Assembly (NCBI RefSeq): GCF_016100975.1
Contig: NZ_JACFRN010000002.1
Location: forward strand, 272,656 to 336,655
Direction of reading: 5' to 3'
From: Lactobacillus sp. W8174
GTDB taxonomy: Bacteria; Bacillota; Bacilli; Lactobacillales; Lactobacillaceae
DNA: 64,000 nt
Shown here: positions 37,927 through 45,844 of the stretch, piece after piece
How the letters are laid out: each line of letters begins with the position of its first letter
Position numbering within the stretch: position 1 is the stretch's first letter
Notes under the pieces: model-generated
What the model saw: only the letters and a program-made list of their open reading frames with translations
Told to the model about the DNA's origin: nothing
Database searches by the model: none
Position numbers and translations under genes: made by a program

Positions 37927-37998
37927 AGAAAATTTTTTCGGATCTAGATTGAGGGTTATAATAAATAATATCTAAATAAAATAATTAAGGAGATATAA

Positions 37999-38871
37999 AT
38001 GTTACTAGGATCAATTGAGGCTGGCGGTACAAAATTTGTATGTGCGGTCGGTAATGAGAATTATCAAATAAAGGATCAAACAACTTTTTCCACTACTACA
38101 CCGGAGGAAACTTTACAAAAAACAGTTGATTATTTTAAGCAGTTTGATGTTGATGCAATCGGAATTGCGTCTTTTGGACCAATTGAAATACGGAAAACGG
38201 CACCTAATTATGGTTTCATTACTGATACACCCAAAAAAGGTTGGAGCAATACTGACTTTGTTGGATTTTTGACAAAAACAATTAAAGTACCAGTTTTCTT
38301 TACTACTGATGTTAATGGTTCTGCTTTTGGCGAATACGTGATGTCACAGTTATCAAATGAAGATGTTGATTCACTTGTTTACTACACGATTGGCACTGGT
38401 GTCGGTGGCGGAGCTATTATTAATGGTAAATTAGTGGGTTCTTTAGGTCATCCCGAAATGGGGCATGTTAAAGTTAAACGCCATCCAGACGACTTGAATT
38501 TTGCTGGAGTTTGTCCTTTTCATAAAGATTGCTTGGAAGGTTTAGTTTCAGGTCCTACGTTTGAAGCACGCCTCAATAAATCTGGTAAGGATGTGCCGCT
38601 TTCTGATCCTGTTTGGGACATTATGAGCTATTATGTGGCACAGGCTACCTTACAAGTTACCTTGATCTTACGCCCGGACAAAATTGTTTTCGGTGGTGGT
38701 GTAACAAGCGAGAAGTTCCTGAATAAAGTCCGTCGTGATTTTGCGACATTACTAAATAATTATGTGCACGTGCCACCATTAGAGCAATACATTACCATGC
38801 CAGAAATCAGTAATAATGGTTCTGCGACTGTTGGTGACTTTGCTTTGGCAAAAAGATTATTAAGAGAATAA
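37999..38871 (+). CDS. scrK: ROK-family fructokinase
   Basis: Phosphorylates fructose released by the GH32 enzyme to fructose 6-phosphate. A 290-residue ROK kinase: ATP-binding GSIEAGGTKFVCAVG at the N-terminus, TIGTGVGGGAIING, and the zinc-binding signature GHPEMGHVKVKRHPDD followed by CPFHKDCLEGLVSGP. RBS AAGGAGATATAA. It has its own -10 box (TATAAT at 37957-37962) after the operon terminator, so it may be expressed outside LevR control. A shared terminator separates it from the converging GntR gene. Confidence 0.92.
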   Translation: MLLGSIEAGGTKFVCAVGNENYQIKDQTTFSTTTPEETLQKTVDYFKQFDVDAIGIASFGPIEIRKTAPNYGFITDTPKKGWSNTDFVGFLTKTIKVPVFFTTDVNGSAFGEYVMSQLSNEDVDSLVYYTIGTGVGGGAIINGKLVGSLGHPEMGHVKVKRHPDDLNFAGVCPFHKDCLEGLVSGPTFEARLNKSGKDVPLSDPVWDIMSYYVAQATLQVTLILRPDKIVFGGGVTSEKFLNKVRRDFATLLNNYVHVPPLEQYITMPEISNNGSATVGDFALAKRLLRE

Positions 38872-38872
38872 T

Positions 38873-38915
38873 AAAAAATGTTCTTAAACATATTACGTTC
38901 AAGAACATTTTTTGT
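38873..38915. terminator. Bidirectional terminator between scrK and gntR
   Basis: Stem AAAAAATGTTCTT (38873-38885)/AAGAACATTTTTT (38901-38913) with A and T runs on the two sides, between converging genes. Confidence 0.85.
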
Positions 38916-38933
38916 TTTCTGTGATTATCAACT

Positions 38934-39644
38934 TTAACAAACAGTACTTTCAAATTTTACTTTGTAGGCAGGATATCTTGACTCTTCGTATTCAAATGGT
39001 ATACCTTTTTTGGTGTACCCTATGCTGGTAAACTTTAAAATTGGTTCACTTTTATCTATCTTTAAATAAAGGTAGTCGGGCGATTCCTCTCTAACGACTT
39101 CAATTGTGCGCTTAGCCTTGTTTAATTTAAGTCCATTGTCTTTCAAAGCTGTAAATAAAGATTTCTTACTAAAATCCTGATTTATTAGGTTGCCATCAAA
39201 TTTTAGTGGGATATAGGACCTAGCAACACACATTGGTGTTTCTTTTATATAACGTATTCTTGACAGAACAAAAATAGGATCGCCTTTTTCAAGATTTAGC
39301 TTTTTAGCGATATTTTCATCCGCATATTCTACTGATTGTTGTAAAACTTTTGAAGAAGTTGGTTTTTGTTGGTGTTCGGCATCTTCAAAAAAACCAATAA
39401 ATGTGCTTAGCTCATGATCTACATATTTATCTTGGTTTGATACAGCCTGATTAATTATATAGCCTCGACCATAGTCTTTAGTTATCAGACCATCTTGTTC
39501 TAAAGAAGTTAAGGCTTTTCTGATTGTTGGCCGGCTTACTTCGTATTTTTCTGATAAACTTCTTTCAGAAGGAATTAAACCGGTTTTGTCTGCCACTTTA
39601 ATGTATTGATTGAAAATCTTTTCTTTTATTTGTTTATATATCAT
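38934..39644 (-). CDS. GntR-family regulator, HutC/UTRA type
   Basis: A 236-residue repressor: N-terminal winged helix (LIPSERSLSEKYEVSRPTIRKALTSLEQDGLI) and C-terminal UTRA ligand domain that usually binds a phosphorylated sugar. ATG 39644 (MIYKQIKEKIF) is chosen because GntR/HutC proteins begin this way; the frame extends to 39719 through the operator region. It has its own promoter with two palindromes just downstream of the -10, suggesting autoregulation. It is downstream of the leftward PTS operon and is the best candidate to control the divergent promoter pair at 42.1 kb. Confidence 0.88.
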   Translation of the reverse strand: MIYKQIKEKIFNQYIKVADKTGLIPSERSLSEKYEVSRPTIRKALTSLEQDGLITKDYGRGYIINQAVSNQDKYVDHELSTFIGFFEDAEHQQKPTSSKVLQQSVEYADENIAKKLNLEKGDPIFVLSRIRYIKETPMCVARSYIPLKFDGNLINQDFSKKSLFTALKDNGLKLNKAKRTIEVVREESPDYLYLKIDKSEPILKFTSIGYTKKGIPFEYEESRYPAYKVKFESTVC

Positions 39645-39674
39645 TAATAACCACACCCAATATGAGTATAAATT

Positions 39675-39703
39675 TTGGAACCTGGTCCAAGTTTTGTAAC
39701 TTG
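39675..39703 (-). promoter_or_regulatory. Overlapping palindromes in the gntR promoter (operator)
   Basis: Two adjoining inverted repeats, TTGGAACCTGGTCCAA (39675-39690) and CAAGTTTTGTAACTTG (39688-39703), lie between the -10 box and the start codon. The position fits autorepression. Confidence 0.6.
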
Positions 39704-39707
39704 TAGA

Positions 39708-39735
39708 ATTATATAACAAGCATAGCTATTGACAA
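39708..39735 (-). promoter_or_regulatory. Promoter of the leftward gntR
   Basis: Minus strand TTGTCA (39730-39735), 16-base spacer, TATAAT (39708-39713). Confidence 0.75.
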
Positions 39736-39936
39736 AATTGCTAGTTTAAAAAAACTAACAAATTTCATTTAATTTTAGCGAAATTTCTTATATATTTAAG
39801 TGTATACTTCAATAGTAGTTCCTAGCAAGATAACTAGCTCTATCCTATTTTAATACTCTTTTTCAAAGTTAAACTAATATAGTAAATATTAATTCTATCA
39901 TATATAAGACTCATTTAGTGATTTTCAGTTGAACAA

Positions 39937-39980
39937 AGAAAAAATGTGTAAAACAGCAAATAATGCGTTTTGCACATTTT
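39937..39980 (-). terminator. Terminator of the leftward PTS operon
   Basis: On the minus strand AAAATGTGCAAAAC (39967-39980) pairs with GTTTTACACATTTT (39941-39954), followed by T. It separates the EIID gene from gntR. The 39736-39936 stretch holds nothing else recognisable. Confidence 0.8.
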
Positions 39981-39998
39981 TTAATTAATAACAATTCT

Positions 39999-40811
39999 TT
40001 ACTTTAGGATATTCAGATAAACTCCTGCAATAGCAAGGACGAAAATTCCTAAAATTAACCAGATTACCTTAACCTTTTTCTTTAACAGGTAATACATTAA
40101 AAAGGTTAAGCCAAGAGGCAGTAGTCCGGGAAAGATATCATTAAGAATGCTTTGAACGTTAATTGTGCCACCAGCAGTTTTAAAGATTGCAGAAATCTTA
40201 AAGTTAACTAATGAAGATGTCATAGAACCAATGGACATTAAACCAACAATGGAAGCGGCCAACGTAAATTTTTCAAGATAATTTCCTTCATAAGCTTTTT
40301 CCATTGCCTTGGCACCCATGCTATAACCTAACCTTATTCCACCATAGCGACCAATAAAATGTAAAGTAGTATAGATTAAAAAGTAGAGAATTGGTCCTAA
40401 AATATTACCTTGAGTAGCAAGAGAAAGACCAATTCCTGCAGCAATTACTCTAAATGTTCCCCAATATAAAGTATCTCCGATTCCAGCTACAGGCCCCATC
40501 AATGCAGCTTTTAAGGAGGAAATAGCCTCAACGTTAAAATCCGGGTCAACGGAGTTTTCTTCTTCCAGGGCTAATGACATTCCCATAATAAATGTAGCTA
40601 TGTGGGGAGTCGTATTAAAAAGAGCTGTATTTCGTAATGCAGACTCGTAGAGCTTATCATCATTGCCGGCATAAATCTTTTTAAGAGCTGGCAAAATCGA
40701 AAAAGTATAGCCCATTCCTTGCATGTCTGTATAAGATTCTGATCCTTGTAATGCAAAAGAGCGCCAGAATACTCGATTTAAATCCTTTACTGTTAATTTC
40801 TTTTTAGCCAT
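39999..40811 (-). CDS. PTS mannose-family EIID (set 1 of the sugar-amine island)
   Basis: A 270-residue EIID with the usual motifs QGMGYTFSILPALKKIY, FNTTPHIATFIMGMSLALEEEN, LKAALMGPVAGIGDTLYWGTFRV and C-terminal helices. RBS GAGGTGATT. Third gene of a leftward EIIB-EIIC-EIID set that has no EIIA; phosphate must come from another system, most simply the EIIA at 43281. Close in style to the EIID proteins of sets 2 and 3 (WGTFRV/WGTLRI element), which points to related substrates. Confidence 0.9.
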   Translation of the reverse strand: MAKKKLTVKDLNRVFWRSFALQGSESYTDMQGMGYTFSILPALKKIYAGNDDKLYESALRNTALFNTTPHIATFIMGMSLALEEENSVDPDFNVEAISSLKAALMGPVAGIGDTLYWGTFRVIAAGIGLSLATQGNILGPILYFLIYTTLHFIGRYGGIRLGYSMGAKAMEKAYEGNYLEKFTLAASIVGLMSIGSMTSSLVNFKISAIFKTAGGTINVQSILNDIFPGLLPLGLTFLMYYLLKKKVKVIWLILGIFVLAIAGVYLNILK

Positions 40812-40827
40812 AAAAAATCACCTCTAT

Positions 40828-41568
40828 TTACTGTTGATTATTCTTTGCTGCTTTATTTTTTTGAGTTATTAAAAGTGCAATGAGTAAAGCCAGTACTGAA
40901 ACTCCAATTACCGGCATCTTTAAATATGAACTAAGAATGAAGCCAATAAAGAAGTAAGGAGCAACTTTTTTATCCATCATCATTTGTATTAACATTGCAA
41001 ATCCAACTGCTGGAAGCAGACCAGCCGCGACTGAAAAAGAAGTCATTATCTTTGTTGGTAATAAAGCTATTAAAGACTGAGCAGCTTTTGTTCCCAGTTG
41101 AAGTACTAAGAAAGTTAAGATTCCAGAAGGCAGTCTGAGAATTAATGGGAAAAAATGCCATCTTTGCATACTCTTAAAATTATGTCTTTTAATTGCGTCT
41201 CTGCCTTTTTTGATAGTGTAAGAGTTAAGTGTGAAGGCCAGCATGTTAAGTCCTTGAGCAACTATGGCAAATGGCATTGCTAACGTTACTGCAACATTAG
41301 TACTTGCACCACTTTGGATTGCTAGTGCCGTTGCGATAGCACTGGCTACTCCAACATCGGGAGGTAAGGCTGCACCAATAGTAACTATACCAATAAACAT
41401 TGCTTCTAAAGCTGCACCAATGACAATGCCTTTTTGTAAATCGCCTAATATAAGACCGACAACAGGCCCAATAATAATAGGACGATTCATCATTGATGCC
41501 CCGAGATATCTTTCATCAAGTTGTGAAATATAAGCAACAAGAGCTATAAGTAAGTTCTTTAATATCAT
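40828..41568 (-). CDS. PTS mannose-family EIIC (set 1)
   Basis: A 246-residue channel subunit with about six helices. Near the N-terminus, DERYLGASMMNRPIIIGPVVGLILGDLQKGIVIGAALE is the family's sugar-binding segment; VAAGLLPAVGFAMLIQMMM lies near residue 185. It works with EIID encoded 16 bases downstream. Substrate likely a sugar-amine conjugate from the neighbouring deglycase genes (inference). Confidence 0.9.
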   Translation of the reverse strand: MILKNLLIALVAYISQLDERYLGASMMNRPIIIGPVVGLILGDLQKGIVIGAALEAMFIGIVTIGAALPPDVGVASAIATALAIQSGASTNVAVTLAMPFAIVAQGLNMLAFTLNSYTIKKGRDAIKRHNFKSMQRWHFFPLILRLPSGILTFLVLQLGTKAAQSLIALLPTKIMTSFSVAAGLLPAVGFAMLIQMMMDKKVAPYFFIGFILSSYLKMPVIGVSVLALLIALLITQKNKAAKNNQQ

Positions 41569-41603
41569 TTAAATTCATCCCTTTCAAAATAATTGGAATT
41601 AAA

Positions 41604-42062
41604 TTAATAAAAATCTTTCTTGGAAGTTGGTGTGCCTTGAATGTAAATCTTAAAGCCATCTTTTTTTATTTCTTCTAATGCTAATTTTTCTTCTTGAGTT
41701 ACATAAATAGATCCAGAAATTTTTTCTTTATTATCACCACTTTTTAGATTACCTAAGTTGATATCAAAATTTTCTTTTCCTTTTAGTTCTTTGACTATTT
41801 TGCTGGCATCGATCGGATTGCCAACTACTACCATAACTTTACTTTCTTTTACCTCTTGGTATGTTTTAGCAAAATCTTTAGGATCAATTATTTTAGCTTC
41901 GACCCCCGATGGTTTGGCCAAAAGCAAAGCCATTTTTTGTAATTGATCATTAGCTGCTGTCTTGTCTACTGCTATGATTATGTCAGCGTTAGCTGCCTTA
42001 GACCAAGCCATTGCAACTTGTCCGTGGATAAGACGGTCATCAATTCTGAATAGTGAAATCAT
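41604..42062 (-). CDS. PTS mannose/fructose-family EIIB (set 1)
   Basis: A 152-residue phosphocarrier with His in RIDDRLIHGQVAMAW. RBS AGGGAG. First gene of the leftward operon; the start is 148 bases from the divergent deglycase gene. The upstream region has a 17-bp-spaced promoter with an ACCAAAGGT palindrome between -35 and -10 and a near-perfect catabolite-response element downstream, so both a specific repressor and CcpA probably act. Confidence 0.91.
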   Translation of the reverse strand: MISLFRIDDRLIHGQVAMAWSKAANADIIIAVDKTAANDQLQKMALLLAKPSGVEAKIIDPKDFAKTYQEVKESKVMVVVGNPIDASKIVKELKGKENFDINLGNLKSGDNKEKISGSIYVTQEEKLALEEIKKDGFKIYIQGTPTSKKDFY

Positions 42063-42080
42063 GTTTTACTCCCTTCAATT

Positions 42081-42094
42081 TGTAATCGCTTACG
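42081..42094 (-). promoter_or_regulatory. Catabolite-response element (cre)
   Basis: TGTAATCGCTTACG matches the CcpA consensus TGWAANCGNTNWCA at all but the last position. It lies between the -10 box and the EIIB start of the leftward operon, a repressing position. Confidence 0.7.
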
Positions 42095-42100
42095 CATTAT

Positions 42101-42129
42101 ATATTACCTTTGGTAAATAATAATGTCAA
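42101..42129 (-). promoter_or_regulatory. Promoter of the leftward PTS set 1
   Basis: Minus strand TTGACA (42124-42129), 17-base spacer, TAATAT (42101-42106). The spacer contains an operator-like palindrome. Confidence 0.75.
42104..42116. promoter_or_regulatory. Operator-like palindrome 1
   Basis: TTACC-TTT-GGTAA, within the leftward promoter. The same core (ACCAAAGGT) recurs at 42179-42192 downstream of the rightward promoter. A GntR repressor is the likely ligand. Confidence 0.65.
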
Positions 42130-42136
42130 CAAAATA

Positions 42137-42165
42137 TTGACACATTGTAATATAAATGCTAATCT
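42137..42165 (+). promoter_or_regulatory. Promoter of the rightward sugar-amine operon
   Basis: TTGACA (42137-42142), 17-base spacer, TAATCT (42160-42165). Its -35 lies only 7 bases from the -35 of the leftward promoter, back to back. Confidence 0.65.
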
Positions 42166-42178
42166 TTACTCGTAAAAG

Positions 42179-42192
42179 TTAACCAAAGGTAA
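42179..42192. promoter_or_regulatory. Operator-like palindrome 2
   Basis: TTAACCAAAGGTAA, 13 bases after the -10 of the rightward promoter; same ACCAAAGGT core as operator 1, so both directions are probably controlled by one repressor. Confidence 0.62.
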
Positions 42193-42209
42193 TTTTTAGG
42201 AGGAATAAA

Positions 42210-43223
42210 ATGTTTAACTTTGATAAAAACAGATTTTTGAAGACTCAAACAGGGGCAGTGAACCAGAAGGATAATATCAATACTGTTATTGATGAATTGC
42301 TACCTAAAATTGATAATATCTTCTTCATCGGTTCAGGTGGTGTAGGAATTTTGTTTGACTCTACCATCGAATTTGCAAGGACTAGAAGTGCTTTCCCATT
42401 TCAGCGGGTCTTAGCAGCTGAATTCATTGCATCTCCCAATAAAACTTTTTCAAGCAAATCATTAGTTGTTATACCCTCATTATCGGGAACAACTAAAGAA
42501 ACATTGGAACTAGTTGATTTTTGCAATAAGAAACATGTTAAAACTTTGGCACTTGTTGGCAGTCCAAACACACCACTTGAAAAAGAGGCAACCTACACTG
42601 TCTATAATGATGTTTTAGATGATACAAGTTCTGAAAGTTATTATTTACAGGGCTTGATGATAGTTCTGCGCGTAATGTTAAAAAAGGGTGAAATAACAAC
42701 TGAAAAATATGATTCTTATTTCCAAGATTTTGCCAAATTGCCTGGAGAATTACTAAAAGTAAAACAACAGGCAGAACCTATGGCGAAAGAATTTGCTCAG
42801 AAATTTCAAGATACTCCGTACCATATTATTACAGGTGCAGGTGACTCATTTACTGAAGCATATTATTACGGTATGTGTATTTTAGAAGAAATGCAGTGGA
42901 TAAAAACCAGACCCGTACAAGCTGCAGACTTTTTCCATGGAACATTAGAATTAGTTGAAAAGGGAGTTAGTGTCATTGTCTTTGAAGGAGAAGATTTTTC
43001 AAGACCAATTGTAGATCGTGTTCGTCATTTCTTACCTGAAGTTACAGATACCATTACTGTGATTGATACGAAAGACTATCAGATGGATATTTCAAATGAA
43101 ACGAGAAAGATTATCTCTCCAATCGTATTAGCTACAATTTTGGAAAGAGTTAGTGCATATCTTTCAGATCAAAGAAAGCATCCTCTGACTGTTCGTAGGT
43201 ATTACAAGAGAATCCCTTATTAA
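42210..43223 (+). CDS. SIS-domain deglycase, fructoselysine-6-phosphate deglycase (FrlB)-like
   Basis: A 337-residue protein with two SIS (sugar isomerase) domains: FFIGSGGVGILFDSTIEF and PSLSGTTKETLELVDF in the first, ITGAGDSFTEAYYYGMCILEE in the second. The end HPLTVRRYYKRIPY resembles FrlB-type deglycases, which split fructosamine 6-phosphates into glucose 6-phosphate and the free amine or amino acid. Strong RBS TAGGAGGAA. First gene of a rightward operon with EIIA-EIIB-EIIC-EIID, a second similar deglycase and a PfkB kinase. The exact amine is unknown; GlmS-like isomerases are a more distant alternative. Confidence 0.82.
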   Translation: MFNFDKNRFLKTQTGAVNQKDNINTVIDELLPKIDNIFFIGSGGVGILFDSTIEFARTRSAFPFQRVLAAEFIASPNKTFSSKSLVVIPSLSGTTKETLELVDFCNKKHVKTLALVGSPNTPLEKEATYTVYNDVLDDTSSESYYLQGLMIVLRVMLKKGEITTEKYDSYFQDFAKLPGELLKVKQQAEPMAKEFAQKFQDTPYHIITGAGDSFTEAYYYGMCILEEMQWIKTRPVQAADFFHGTLELVEKGVSVIVFEGEDFSRPIVDRVRHFLPEVTDTITVIDTKDYQMDISNETRKIISPIVLATILERVSAYLSDQRKHPLTVRRYYKRIPY

Positions 43224-43280
43224 TTTGATTAAAACCTCAGTTTTTAGTTAGTCAATTAATAAAGATCTAGTGAGGAGCCG

Positions 43281-43709
43281 ATGGTAAAAATGAAAATTTT
43301 ATGCATGAGTCATGGGACAATGGCACAAGGCGTTGTTCAGTCGGCCAAGATGATAGTTGGTGATGTAAAATTTCTCGATTACATCAATGCGTATGTAGAT
43401 GGCAATGATGATATTGAAAAGAAGATTGTAGATTACTTAAATCAAAATCGTGGGCAAACTATTATCGTATGTACCGATATCTTTGGTGGCAGCGTTAATA
43501 ATAATTGGATGAAGTATTTGAATAAAGAGGGCAATCTGTATTTAATTGCTGGTTTATCTTTGCCTTTAATTATTGAATTAGTTTTAAAAATAGAACAAAA
43601 GTCTCAAGATAATATCAATAAAATTATAAAAAGATCAATCAAAAGCGCAAAAGACAGCGTTAAATTTTGTAATGAACTTAATTTGGATATTAAACGGGAT
43701 GAATTTTAA
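43281..43709 (+). CDS. PTS mannose-family EIIA (shared by the sugar-amine island?)
   Basis: A 142-residue EIIA with phosphorylated His in LCMSHGTMAQGVV (about residue 12) and VCTDIFGGSVNNNWMKYL. It is the only EIIA gene between 38.9 and 53.4 kb, although three EIIB/EIIC/EIID sets lie there, so it may serve all of them. ATG 43281 has RBS GAGGAG close by; a second ATG at 43290 is possible. The EIIB gene follows 18 bases later. Confidence 0.9.
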   Translation: MVKMKILCMSHGTMAQGVVQSAKMIVGDVKFLDYINAYVDGNDDIEKKIVDYLNQNRGQTIIVCTDIFGGSVNNNWMKYLNKEGNLYLIAGLSLPLIIELVLKIEQKSQDNINKIIKRSIKSAKDSVKFCNELNLDIKRDEF

Positions 43710-43727
43710 AAAAGGAAGTAGAAAACA

Positions 43728-44198
43728 ATGATTATTGGGACAAGGGTAGACCATAGACTTGTTCACGGGCAAGTTGCATTTTCTTGGATTTCTGCTATTG
43801 GCGCTAATTGTATTTTGGTTGCAAACGATGCAGCTGCAAATAATGATATGCAAATGACTGCATTAAAATTAGCAGCACCACAAGGTGTAAAAGTCGTAGT
43901 TAAAACTATTGCTGATTCTGTTAAGCAAATAAATTCAGGTGTTACTGATAAATATCGTCTTTTCATCGTTTTAAAAACGGTCAATGATGCTTACCAATTG
44001 TTAAACGGTTGCACACAAATAAAGGAACTTAATGTAGGTGGGACTAGTAAAACTTCTGGTTCTGTCCAAATAACTTCTTCAGTGTTTTTAAATGATAAAG
44101 ATATATCTGATCTCAAACAATTAGCACAAAAAAACATAGAAATATTTGCCCAAATGGTACCAACAGATAAAAAAATAGATTTGATTAAACGATTATAA
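43728..44198 (+). CDS. PTS mannose/fructose-family EIIB (set 2)
   Basis: A 156-residue phosphocarrier. The active-site loop reads RVDHRLVHGQVAFSW: the His of HGQ is kept, but the usual DDR is DHR. RBS AAAGGAAG. It lies between the EIIA and EIIC genes of the same set. Confidence 0.9.
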   Translation: MIIGTRVDHRLVHGQVAFSWISAIGANCILVANDAAANNDMQMTALKLAAPQGVKVVVKTIADSVKQINSGVTDKYRLFIVLKTVNDAYQLLNGCTQIKELNVGGTSKTSGSVQITSSVFLNDKDISDLKQLAQKNIEIFAQMVPTDKKIDLIKRL

Positions 44199-44221
44199 AT
44201 ACTAAGAAGGAGGTTTGAAAA

Positions 44222-45010
44222 ATGAACACATTGACTCAATCAATTTTGCTAGCCTTAATTACAGCTCTTGCTCCAGCCGACTGGTTAACTGGAACTAGTA
44301 ACTTGTCTAGACCACTTGTTACCGGAGCACTAACCGGATTAGTTCTGGGCGATTTAAAGACTGGAATCATAATGGGTGCAACTATTGAACTGGCATTTAT
44401 GGGTGCAATTACTATTGGTGCTTCCAGACCACCAGATGTTCCTGCTGGAGGAGTTTTGGGCACAGCCTTTGCAATATCAACAGGCAAGGGAGCTGGTTTT
44501 GCTATTACTTTAGCCTTTCCGGTTGCTGCACTGTATTTGATTATTGACAATTTATTAACGATTGTAATTTTACCTATATTCTTGAAGAAGGGTGATAAAT
44601 ATGCTGAACAAGGTGATAGTAGACATCTGAGCAGAATGAACATGTATGGGTTTATCACAGTCAAATGTATACCAAGAGCGATTTTTGTTGGACTTGCTTT
44701 TTACTTAGGTGGCCCAGTAATGACAAAGTTGCTCAATATGATCCCTGATTTTGTTCAAAATGGTATAAACGTTGCAGCTGGAATAATGCCAGCACTAGGT
44801 TTTGCTTTATTATTGGAAATGATTTTAAAGAAAAATGTGGCAATTTACTTTGTACTTGGCTTTGCATTGTACAGTTATTTAAAAATACCAATTTTGGGAA
44901 TTTCTATCTTTGCGTTCTGCCTAATGTACATCGTATTGCATCTCGAAAATAAAATTGATGCTAATAAGTTAAATAATAATCAAGGAGGGGATGATGATAA
45001 TGAGTTCTAA
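44222..45010 (+). CDS. PTS mannose-family EIIC (set 2)
   Basis: A 262-residue membrane channel subunit. SRPLVTGALTGLVLGDLKTGIIMGATIELAFMGAITIGA is the substrate-binding region and NVAAGIMPALGFALLLEMIL the later signature. RBS AAGGAGG. Its last codons overlap the start of the EIID gene, so the two are coupled. Confidence 0.9.
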   Translation: MNTLTQSILLALITALAPADWLTGTSNLSRPLVTGALTGLVLGDLKTGIIMGATIELAFMGAITIGASRPPDVPAGGVLGTAFAISTGKGAGFAITLAFPVAALYLIIDNLLTIVILPIFLKKGDKYAEQGDSRHLSRMNMYGFITVKCIPRAIFVGLAFYLGGPVMTKLLNMIPDFVQNGINVAAGIMPALGFALLLEMILKKNVAIYFVLGFALYSYLKIPILGISIFAFCLMYIVLHLENKIDANKLNNNQGGDDDNEF

Positions 45011-45827
45011 TTCTGCTACAAAAGCTATTACTAGAAAAGATTTAAAAGGGATATTTTGGCGTTCTCTCACATTAGAAGCTTCTTGGAATTTTGAAAGACA
45101 ACAAAATATGGGTTATAGCTACGCTATGAATAAGGTTCTAGACAAGTTATATCCAGAAAAAAAGCAAAGAAGTGAGGCTCTTCAAAGGCACATGGCTTTT
45201 TTCAATTGCTCACCACCACTTTCTACGTTAGTAATGGGAATTACTACAGCAATGGAAGAAGAAAATGCTAAAAATCCAGATAATTTTGATCCAGAATCAA
45301 TAAATAATGTTAAAGCGGCTTTGATGGGACCTCTTTCAGGAATCGGAGATTCATTCTTTTGGGGCACTTTAAGAATTTTAGCCACGGGTTTAGGAACTTC
45401 TTTTGCATTAAAAGGCAGTATACTAGGTCCAATACTATTTTTGTTAGTCTACAATGTCCCCGCGCTACTAGTACGCTGGATAGGTTTAGTCAAAGGATAT
45501 GATTTAGGAGCATCAATGCTAAAGAGTGCCGAGTCTTCTGGCTTGCTTGAAAAATTTGCATATGGTGCATCAATTCTTGGTTTGATGGTTATTGGTGGAA
45601 TGTCGGCAAGTATGGTAACAATCACCGTTGCAGGTAAGTTGGGTCAAGGAAATGATGCCCAAACATGGAATGCTATGATTAACGGTATTTTACCGAATAT
45701 GTTGCCTCTTGCGTGTGTGCTGTTTATTTATTGGTTATTAAAGAAAAAGGTATCAACAATTACTATACTGGTCGGAATTTTTGTATTCGGCATTTTAATG
45801 GCTTATTTAGGAATTTTAAAGGCATAG
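45000..45827 (+). CDS. PTS mannose-family EIID (set 2)
   Basis: A protein of about 275 residues with QNMGYSYAMNKVLDKLY, FFNCSPPLSTLVMGITTAMEEENA, VKAALMGPLSGIGDSFFWGTLRI and C-terminal helices. ATG 45000 is chosen because the RBS (AAGGAGGGG at 44982-44990) directly abuts the two earlier in-frame ATGs at 44991 and 44994. It completes PTS set 2; a deglycase gene follows 17 bases later. Confidence 0.9.
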   Translation: MSSNSATKAITRKDLKGIFWRSLTLEASWNFERQQNMGYSYAMNKVLDKLYPEKKQRSEALQRHMAFFNCSPPLSTLVMGITTAMEEENAKNPDNFDPESINNVKAALMGPLSGIGDSFFWGTLRILATGLGTSFALKGSILGPILFLLVYNVPALLVRWIGLVKGYDLGASMLKSAESSGLLEKFAYGASILGLMVIGGMSASMVTITVAGKLGQGNDAQTWNAMINGILPNMLPLACVLFIYWLLKKKVSTITILVGIFVFGILMAYLGILKA

Positions 45828-45844
45828 AAGAAAGGAAAACTGTA

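Noticed and set aside
42137-42142. TGTCAA/TTGACA palindrome at 42124-42142 as an operator
   Set aside because: It is fully explained by two divergent -35 boxes placed back to back.
45713-45844. Extended N-terminus of the second FrlB-like protein
   Set aside because: The 44 extra residues are read inside the EIID gene in a different frame; ATG 45845 has an RBS and matches the family.
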